A stretch of DNA of 29,185 bases, taken from positions 1 to 29,185 of the forward strand of contig JAGKXC010000060.1 in assembly GCA_021151535.1 (NCBI GenBank), read 5' to 3'. Source of the stretch: Sphingobacteriia bacterium. GTDB taxonomy: Bacteria > Bacteroidota > Bacteroidia > NS11-12g > UBA955. The position numbers and the translations under genes are program-made. Shown piece after piece: positions 23,931 through 29,185 of the stretch (position 1 is its first letter; each line of letters starts with the position of its first letter). A model generated the notes under the pieces. That model did not search any database and was not told where the DNA came from. It saw only the letters and a list, made by a program, of their open reading frames with translations.

Positions 23931-25238
23931 ATGAATAAAGCAATTATTGCACTATTAGCTGCCATGCTATTCGGCAAACCTTTGTTAAAAGCCCAAAACA
24001 AAACCACAGTAGTAACTGTGAAGGGCGACACTTTACTTAAGAAAACCGTAAAACATGTAACAACTTCTGAAGATCCAGTTGCCATGGCCAAATATTACAA
24101 AGATTTGGAAGCTTGGAGGGATTCCGTGAACTTTTTAATCAAAAAGAACCAAGAGAATCCTTCTGCTGGTGCATTAATTTTACCACCAGCACCACAAAAA
24201 CCTTCTAGTAATTTGGTTACCGAACAAGTGGAAACAACAACTATTGGAAGGTCAAACAGCAAAACCAATACGGTAAAAACATCGCCTAAAAACAATGAGG
24301 CGGCAAGCACATCAGCACCCACAAAAACCACACCCGCTACAATTGCGCCTTCAGACTCATTAAAACCAAACAACAGTGACGCACCCAAAATCCGCAGCAC
24401 CAAGAAAAAAGTGGTACTTAATGGTCTTGGAGACACCCTATATATCGAACAAAGAGATTTTGACCAATATGGAAACATCATCAATGAAAATATCAAAATC
24501 ATCAATGAAACCATCGATGTGAAAGAGATTTCAGACATTGTAAAAAAGGAAATTGAAAAAGCAAAAGCGGATTTAAACGCCGATAAGCAACAACAAGTTG
24601 AAATTGAAATTCGTGAACCCAATTATTCACAACCGAACACCCCCATCCACTTCAAATACAGCCCAAAACCAGAGCCTACGGTGCATCACATTCGACTTTA
24701 TTTCGGGTTAAACAATTTGTATCAGTACACTGGCGATTTCTTTACCATGGATGCAATGCCGAGCCCCGCTGAAATCAACCAAATGCCCGATATCAAAAGA
24801 AGTGGTAGCGACCATATTGCGGTTGAATCTTTGTGGGGATTCAACTTAATCGCTGGAAAAATCCGGTTATACTCGGGTCTTCGTTACGATAATTATGATT
24901 ACAATTTCCAAAATGCTTCCACCATTCTACAAGAATCCTCCCCCGTTTTCACCAATTTAACATTGAAGCAAAATTTCGTACCCGATCCTCAACAAATCCA
25001 ATCCAAATTGAGCACCCATTACGTGTCAGTTCCGCTTGCTATCGGCATTGAGCCTACAAATCCAAACAACGGAATCCATATCCGCGCTGGCATCAACAAC
25101 CAATTTTTGGTGAATTCTTACCTCAGAACCCGCTTTAAAGACAAATCAAAAAACAAAATCGTAGATGATTTCAACTTGAACGATTTCAATCACACATATT
25201 CAATTCCTATTTTAGGGCGATGGAATTCAGATCACTGA
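23931..25238 (+). CDS. Secreted beta-barrel protein of the ECF operon, C-terminus probably frameshifted
   Basis: 435 residues starting with a signal peptide (MNKAIIALLAAMLFGKPLLKAQ, cut after about 22). Residues ~40-130 are Thr/Ser/Lys-rich linker. About 160-230 contain NGLGDTLYIEQRDFDQYGN and a charged helical segment. From ~250, alternating hydrophobic strands (HHIRLYFGLNNLYQYTG, KIRLYSGLRYDNYDYNF, HYVSVPLAIGIEP, HIRAGINNQFLVNSYL) look like an outer-membrane beta barrel of the PorT type. The barrel stops abruptly at HTYSIPILGRW, and the frame runs through the left arm of a terminator to a stop inside its loop. Another frame reads HIQFLF and then a TAG at 25213-25215 just before the stem, with the terminal Phe expected for a barrel. 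An out-of-frame deletion upstream of 25200 is therefore likely. Function unknown; it may be the envelope element sensed by the sigma/anti-sigma pair. Confidence 0.65.
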   Translation: MNKAIIALLAAMLFGKPLLKAQNKTTVVTVKGDTLLKKTVKHVTTSEDPVAMAKYYKDLEAWRDSVNFLIKKNQENPSAGALILPPAPQKPSSNLVTEQVETTTIGRSNSKTNTVKTSPKNNEAASTSAPTKTTPATIAPSDSLKPNNSDAPKIRSTKKKVVLNGLGDTLYIEQRDFDQYGNIINENIKIINETIDVKEISDIVKKEIEKAKADLNADKQQQVEIEIREPNYSQPNTPIHFKYSPKPEPTVHHIRLYFGLNNLYQYTGDFFTMDAMPSPAEINQMPDIKRSGSDHIAVESLWGFNLIAGKIRLYSGLRYDNYDYNFQNASTILQESSPVFTNLTLKQNFVPDPQQIQSKLSTHYVSVPLAIGIEPTNPNNGIHIRAGINNQFLVNSYLRTRFKDKSKNKIVDDFNLNDFNHTYSIPILGRWNSDH

Positions 25239-25257
25239 TACCTCCATCGCCCTTTTT
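25214..25257 (+). terminator. Rho-independent terminator of the ECF operon
   Basis: Eleven-base-pair stem AGGGCGATGGA (25214-25224) with TCCATCGCCCT (25243-25253), then a T run to 25257. A small inner hairpin TCAG/CTGA is in the loop. The stop codon of the preceding frame (25236-25238) is inside the loop. The stem contains the hexamer GGCGAT and its complement. Confidence 0.82.
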
Positions 25258-25293
25258 CATAGAAAAATCAAACCCTTCCCCCTTGGAATGAAT

Positions 25294-25301
25294 TATCTTT
25301 G
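25294..25301 (+). promoter_or_regulatory. -7 promoter element (TATCTTTG) for menB
   Basis: Exact TAnnTTTG on the plus strand, 15 bases before the ATG at 25317. It rules out the in-frame start codon at 25299, which would lie within the element. Confidence 0.55.
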
Positions 25302-25316
25302 CAGAAAATTATTCCT

Positions 25317-26138
25317 ATGAGTCAAAGAAACTGGACCTCCATTAAAACCTATTCAGATATTCTTTTTGAACAATATGGCGCTATCGCCAAAGTAACCATC
25401 AACCGCCCTGAAGTTTATAATGCGTTTAGACCGCAAACCGTAATGGACATGTTAGACGCATTCGATATCTGCAGAGAAAAACAAGATATCGGCGTGGTAA
25501 TTTTAACCGGCATTGGAGATAAAGCATTCTGCAGCGGTGGCGACCAAAACGTAAAAGGGATTGGCGGCTATGTAGACGATAATGGCGTTCCCAGATTAAA
25601 CGTTCTTGACTTACACAAAAAAATCCGTTCTCTGCCTAAACCAGTTATTGCGATGGTAAATGGTTATGCGATTGGCGGAGGTCACGTACTACACGTTGTT
25701 TGCGATTTAACCTTAGCTGCGGAACATGCCAAATTTGGACAAACCGGACCAAAAGTAGGTTCTTTTGATGGAGGATTCGGATCAAGCTATTTAGCCCGCC
25801 ACGTGGGCCAGAAAAAAGCCAGAGAAATCTGGTTTTTATGCAGACAATACACCGCAGAAGAATGCGAAAAAATGGGATTGGTTAACAAAGTAGTTCCTTT
25901 GGAAATGCTGGAAGACGAAACCATCGACTGGTGTAACACCATTCTTCAAAGAAGTCCAATGGCAATCAGAATGCTTAAGCGTGCATTCAACGCTGAATTA
26001 GATGGCCAACACGGCTTAATGGAATTAGCGGGCGATGCAACCTTGTTGTATTACCTAACGGAAGAAGCGCAAGAAGGGAAGAAAGCCTTCTTAGAAAAAA
26101 GACAGCCTGATTTCCAACAATTCCCCAAATTCCCATAA
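25317..26138 (+). CDS. menB: 1,4-dihydroxy-2-naphthoyl-CoA synthase MenB
   Basis: 273 residues from the ATG at 25317 (MSQRNWTSI). Crotonase-fold enzyme that closes the second ring of menaquinone from O-succinylbenzoyl-CoA, in the cytoplasm. The family signature is very strong: FCSGGDQNVKGIGGYVDDNG, NVLDLHKKIRSLPKPV, GYAIGGGHVLHVVCDLTLAA, FGQTGPKVGSFDGGFGSSYL, QKKAREIWFLCRQY and the closing TEEAQEGKKAFLEKRQPDF. All catalytic segments are intact. It appears monocistronic here, not next to other men genes, and ends in a terminator shared with the convergent isocitrate dehydrogenase gene. Confidence 0.97.
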   Translation: MSQRNWTSIKTYSDILFEQYGAIAKVTINRPEVYNAFRPQTVMDMLDAFDICREKQDIGVVILTGIGDKAFCSGGDQNVKGIGGYVDDNGVPRLNVLDLHKKIRSLPKPVIAMVNGYAIGGGHVLHVVCDLTLAAEHAKFGQTGPKVGSFDGGFGSSYLARHVGQKKAREIWFLCRQYTAEECEKMGLVNKVVPLEMLEDETIDWCNTILQRSPMAIRMLKRAFNAELDGQHGLMELAGDATLLYYLTEEAQEGKKAFLEKRQPDFQQFPKFP

Positions 26139-26153
26139 TTTAAATTTGTGACA

Positions 26154-26194
26154 TCATACAAAAAGGAGCGCCATAAGCGCTCCTTTTTGTATGA
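26154..26194. terminator. Bidirectional terminator between menB and isocitrate dehydrogenase
   Basis: Perfect 18-base-pair inverted repeat (26154-26171 with 26177-26194) around a 5-base loop. GC-rich core GGAGCGC/GCGCTCC is flanked by five A on one side and five T on the other, so it can work on both strands for the convergent genes. Confidence 0.92.
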
Positions 26195-26208
26195 TAATTT
26201 TCTTTTAA

Positions 26209-27660
26209 TTATGCGCCTTGAGGCAAACTGAACCCTCTTACACCTTCGAAGAAATACAAGTTCTCAACACGGTTAATTTCAATTCCTGCATCAGAAATAT
26301 TGGCCAACAAATTGATAACTTCTTTTTGAGCAATCGCCGGAAAATCTTTATTCACGGCAAAGCAACATCTACTTTGATCTGTAATTTCGGTTTCGGCGTT
26401 TCCTTTAGGATAAACAGCCAAACCTCTGTTGGTAATGCTCAAAAGTTTCAAGTTGCCGCCAGCAGTAATTTCATTCAATTTACTACCCAATTCTTCCATG
26501 GATGTTTGAATGCTATGGTGAACATACACATCCACCCCAACCAAGGTAGTTTCTTTGATTTTATTGGCACCTACTTCAACCTTTACTGGTTTTGAAGCTT
26601 CCAATTCAATCACTTTGAATGTCGATGGTTTTTCACCTAATCTGGCGATAACTGCATCTGCAAAACCTCGTGTACCCACTCTCTCTTTGCTTAAACCTTC
26701 TCTAAAAATCTCACCCGTATGAATTCCATCTTCCAATGTTTTCAATAAAGCATTTTCGATTTTCGCAGCGATATCGCCCTGACCTACATGCACCAACATC
26801 ATGCAAGCCGCATTCAACAAACCACTTGGGTTTGCTAAATCCTTACCTGAAATATCAGGCGCAGAACCATGGATAGCTTCAAACATGGCAAAGCTTCCGC
26901 CTACGTTCGCAGAACCGCACATTCCCACAGAACCACTCACTTCCGCAGCAATATCACTAATAATATCGCCATACAAATTCATCGTTACGATCACATCAAA
27001 TCGGCATGGATCAGCCGCCAATCTCGCAGCACCAATATCAATGATATTATGGTCCGTTTCGATTTGCGGATATTCTTTTGCCACTTCATTAAACACCTTG
27101 TGAAACAATCCATCCGTTTGCTTCATGATGTTATCCTTACTCATACAGGTAACTTTTTTTCTACCATTTGCTACGGCATACTCAAAAGCATAACGAATAA
27201 TTTTCTCACAACCAGTACGGGTAATATACTTCAATGAAACCAACACCTCTGGCGTGTATTGGTACTCAATTCCGGCATATAAATCTTCCTCGTTTTCACG
27301 AATAATCACCAAATCCAAATTCGGAAAATTGGTTCTTACATAGGGCGAATAACTTCTACATGGGCGAACATTGGAATACATACCCAACATCTTCCTCAAA
27401 GTAACATTCAAACTCTTATAACCACCGCCTTGAGGTGTAGTAATTGGCGCTTTCAAAAGAACCTGATTTCGCTTCAAAATCTCCCAGCTTTCTTCAGAAA
27501 TCCCTGAATTGTTGCCAGCCAAATACACCTTTTCACCCACCTCAATAATATCGTATTCCAATCGAGCGCCAGCGGCAGCTAAAATTCTCAACGTCGCGTC
27601 CATGATTTCTGGACCGATTCCATCGCCCTTCGCTACCGTAATCCGTTTATTTACACTCAT
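26209..27660 (-). CDS. icd: Isocitrate dehydrogenase, Thermus/Rickettsia-type subfamily
   Basis: 483 residues. Oxidative decarboxylation of isocitrate to 2-oxoglutarate in the TCA cycle. The core (about 1-335) shows KGDGIGPEIMDATL, SLNVTLRKMLGMYSNVRPCR, IIRENEEDLYAGIEY, the DIISDIAAEVSGSVGMCGSANVG metal/substrate segment and FEAIHGSAPDISGK (cofactor site). A C-terminal extension of about 130 residues (LVGVDVYVHHS ... SITNRGLAVYP ... DQSRCCFAV) matches the extra domain of the Thermus thermophilus and Rickettsia enzymes, so it is not an isopropylmalate dehydrogenase. By subfamily it is probably NADP-dependent, but cofactor preference should be treated as inference. No clear -7 element is found in front of it; it is divergent from a second isocitrate dehydrogenase. 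Confidence 0.9.
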   Translation of the reverse strand: MSVNKRITVAKGDGIGPEIMDATLRILAAAGARLEYDIIEVGEKVYLAGNNSGISEESWEILKRNQVLLKAPITTPQGGGYKSLNVTLRKMLGMYSNVRPCRSYSPYVRTNFPNLDLVIIRENEEDLYAGIEYQYTPEVLVSLKYITRTGCEKIIRYAFEYAVANGRKKVTCMSKDNIMKQTDGLFHKVFNEVAKEYPQIETDHNIIDIGAARLAADPCRFDVIVTMNLYGDIISDIAAEVSGSVGMCGSANVGGSFAMFEAIHGSAPDISGKDLANPSGLLNAACMMLVHVGQGDIAAKIENALLKTLEDGIHTGEIFREGLSKERVGTRGFADAVIARLGEKPSTFKVIELEASKPVKVEVGANKIKETTLVGVDVYVHHSIQTSMEELGSKLNEITAGGNLKLLSITNRGLAVYPKGNAETEITDQSRCCFAVNKDFPAIAQKEVINLLANISDAGIEINRVENLYFFEGVRGFSLPQGA

Positions 27661-27804
27661 TTTAGTTGATAAAATTAAATATGCGCGAAATAACTAAAGT
27701 TCAAAGGCTTTTCAAATAGGCCAAATGTTTATTTATCGTAAAATCTCACTCATTTAACGCCATTTTTCACAAATTTTTTAATCCAAATCCCAAAACGCTA
27801 TCGC

Positions 27805-27812
27805 TATATTTG
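27805..27812 (+). promoter_or_regulatory. -7 promoter element (TATATTTG) for the eukaryotic-type IDH gene
   Basis: Exact TAnnTTTG on the plus strand, 15 bases before the ATG at 27828. No clear -33 TTG at the expected distance. Confidence 0.5.
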
Positions 27813-27827
27813 TAAAAAATTCCGAAA

Positions 27828-29057
27828 ATGAGTCATCAGAAAATTAAAGTAGCTAACCCCGTTGTAGAATTAGACGGCGATGAAATGACCAGAATCATTT
27901 GGCATTTTATCAAAGACAAATTGATTCTTCCTTACCTTGATCTTGATATCAAATATTACGATCTTGGCATGGAACACCGCGATGCAACCAACGACCAAGT
28001 AACTGTTGATGCAGCCGAAGCAATCAAATTGTACAATGTAGGTATCAAATGCGCTACCATTACACCAGATGAAGCTCGTGTAACGGAATTCAATTTGAAG
28101 CAAATGTGGAAGAGCCCCAACGGAACAATCCGTAACATCCTTGATGGTACCGTTTTCCGTGAGCCAATCGTTTGTAAAAATGTTCCGCGCTTGGTTCCAA
28201 ATTGGACAGCTCCAATCTGTATCGGCCGTCATGCTTTTGGCGATCAATACCGCGCTACCGATTTCGTAACCAAAGGAAAAGGTAAGTTAACCATCAAATT
28301 TGAAGGTGAAGACGGTCAAGTAATTGAACATGAAGTGTATAACTTCAAGGGCGATGGCGTTGCTTTGGCAATGTACAATACCGAAGAATCTATCAGAGGT
28401 TTCGCGCGTTCTTGCTTTAATACCGCTATCCAAAAAGGATGGCCGCTTTATTTGAGTACCAAAAATACCATCTTGAAAAAATATGATGGACGTTTCAAAG
28501 ATATTTTCCAAGAAATCTATGAAAATGAATTCAAAGCTACAATGGATGCCAAAGGCATTACTTACGAGCACCGTTTGATTGACGATATGGTTGCTTCTGC
28601 TTTGAAATGGAACGGAAACTTCGTATGGGCTTGTAAAAACTATGATGGCGACGTTCAATCTGATACCGTTGCGCAAGGTTTTGGTTCTTTGGGATTAATG
28701 ACATCAGTTTTGGTTACACCAGATGGTAAAACAATGGAAGCTGAAGCTGCTCACGGTACTGTTACCCGCCACTATCGCATGCACCAACAAGGCAAGAAAA
28801 CCTCTACCAACCCAATCGCTTCTATCTTCGCTTGGACACGTGGTTTAATGCATCGCGGAAATCTTGATAACAACCAAGAGTTAATCAACTTCTGCCAAAC
28901 TTTGGAAAAAGTATGTGTGGATGTAGTTGAAAGCGGCAAAATGACAAAAGACCTAGCGGTTTGTATCTACGGAGATAAAGTTACCGAAGACCAGTACTTG
29001 TACACCGAAGACTTCCTAGAAGCCATCAACAGCGAGTTGAGCGCAAGATTGTCTTAA
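27828..29057 (+). CDS. NADP-dependent isocitrate dehydrogenase, eukaryotic-type (type II) subfamily
   Basis: 409 residues, collinear with human IDH1/IDH2. Catalyses isocitrate + NADP+ to 2-oxoglutarate + CO2 + NADPH. Conserved blocks include LDGDEMTRIIW, YDLGMEHRDATNDQVT, QMWKSPNGTIRNIL, IGRHAFGDQYRATDF (arginine about residue 134, equivalent to human IDH1 Arg132), GWPLYLSTKNTILKKYDGRF, IDDMVA, the metal-binding NYDGDVQSD and EAAHGTVTRHYR. All catalytic residues appear intact. It belongs to a different subfamily from the neighbour at 26209-27660 although both perform the same reaction. Codon choice is biased toward GGT, CGT, ATC and AAC, consistent with good expression. A terminator lies 41 bases downstream. 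Confidence 0.97.
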   Translation: MSHQKIKVANPVVELDGDEMTRIIWHFIKDKLILPYLDLDIKYYDLGMEHRDATNDQVTVDAAEAIKLYNVGIKCATITPDEARVTEFNLKQMWKSPNGTIRNILDGTVFREPIVCKNVPRLVPNWTAPICIGRHAFGDQYRATDFVTKGKGKLTIKFEGEDGQVIEHEVYNFKGDGVALAMYNTEESIRGFARSCFNTAIQKGWPLYLSTKNTILKKYDGRFKDIFQEIYENEFKATMDAKGITYEHRLIDDMVASALKWNGNFVWACKNYDGDVQSDTVAQGFGSLGLMTSVLVTPDGKTMEAEAAHGTVTRHYRMHQQGKKTSTNPIASIFAWTRGLMHRGNLDNNQELINFCQTLEKVCVDVVESGKMTKDLAVCIYGDKVTEDQYLYTEDFLEAINSELSARLS

Positions 29058-29098
29058 TCTCAGATTGATTTCTTATTAATTTCAATTGATATAATTTT

Positions 29099-29127
29099 AA
29101 AGGGCGATGTTTTACATTGCCCTTTTT
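29099..29127 (+). terminator. Rho-independent terminator after the eukaryotic-type IDH gene
   Basis: Twelve-base-pair stem with one G-T wobble (29099-29110 with 29114-29125), 3-base loop, T-rich 3' side. The stem begins AAAGGGCGATGT and so contains the hexamer GGCGAT. Confidence 0.78.
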
Positions 29128-29154
29128 GTTTTTTACGCCTAACTTGCTACTTTT

Positions 29155-29185
29155 ATGAGATATTTCAAAAAATTACTCATCATAT
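29155..29185 (+). CDS. Start of a further gene, cut by the window end
   Basis: An ATG followed by ten codons reading MRYFKKLLII, a basic start then hydrophobic residues, as in a signal peptide. It lies just after the terminator with a T-rich, promoter-like stretch in front. Too short to identify. Confidence 0.4.
   Translation, partial: MRYFKKLLII

Noticed and set aside
24095..24622. Open frame of 175 codons antisense to the ECF-operon barrel protein
   Set aside because: Leucine/serine/phenylalanine-rich translation is the expected mirror of the Lys/Thr/Asn-rich sense strand; no start signal.
28287..28676. Open frame of 129 codons antisense to the eukaryotic-type isocitrate dehydrogenase
   Set aside because: Lies entirely within a highly conserved gene on the other strand, with no promoter and no recognisable protein features.

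Overview
The window looks like a chromosomal segment of an AT-rich member of the Bacteroidota (about 36-38% GC by eye). The reasons are two type IX secretion (T9SS) sorting tails, one type B and one type A, an Omp28-family lipoprotein, PKD-repeat surface protein architecture, repeated exact copies of the Bacteroidota -7 promoter element TAnnTTTG just upstream of start codons, and protein sequences typical of that phylum (MnmA, Adk, MenB, LegB). I see no rRNA, tRNA, CRISPR array, insertion sequence or phage gene. No gene-free stretch exceeds 300 bases.

Layout. 21-4544 (-) is a giant secreted protein with an IgGFc-binding-like N-terminus, PKD repeats and a type B T9SS tail. 4801-6003 (-) is mnmA. 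6118-8931 (-) holds a membrane VWA protein behind a small type A T9SS protein. 8968-10450 (-) is adk plus a YjjG-like HAD phosphatase with an acidic tail extension. 10476-16943 is a nonulosonic acid (sialic/legionaminic acid type) cluster arranged around a divergent promoter region at 11983-12096: neuD-like acetyltransferase and synthase to the left; LegG/NeuC, PtmE-like, LegF/NeuA, a possible GT42-like sialyltransferase and LegB to the right. 16962-18467 (-) is a Wzx-like flippase. 18568-20488 (+) is a pair of Omp28-like lipoproteins, one with a CXXC motif and one without cysteines. 20489-21877 (-) is enoyl-CoA hydratase plus a PAP2 phosphatase. 21929-22473 (-) is a broken SAM methyltransferase. 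22534-25238 (+) is an ECF sigma factor, an anti-sigma-like membrane protein and a secreted beta-barrel protein. 25317-26138 (+) is menB. 26209-27660 (-) and 27828-29057 (+) are two isocitrate dehydrogenases from different subfamilies, transcribed divergently. A new gene starts at 29155 and runs off the end.

How it fits together. The sugar cluster should make a CMP-activated nonulosonic acid for a surface glycan, with the neighbouring flippase as possible exporter. However, the LegC aminotransferase is not in the window, and the synthase gene lacks both a helix-sized internal segment and its C-terminal SAF domain, so the pathway may be broken here. Two further genes (the methyltransferase and the beta-barrel protein) carry out-of-frame lesions. 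This clustering suggests either recent gene decay or assembly-level deletions, and raw reads would decide. The most unexpected global signal is the hexamer ATCGCC/GGCGAT: about 57 copies by eye against roughly 7 expected from base composition. It occurs in every codon phase, on both strands and inside two terminator stems. That pattern suggests selection on the DNA word itself rather than on the proteins.
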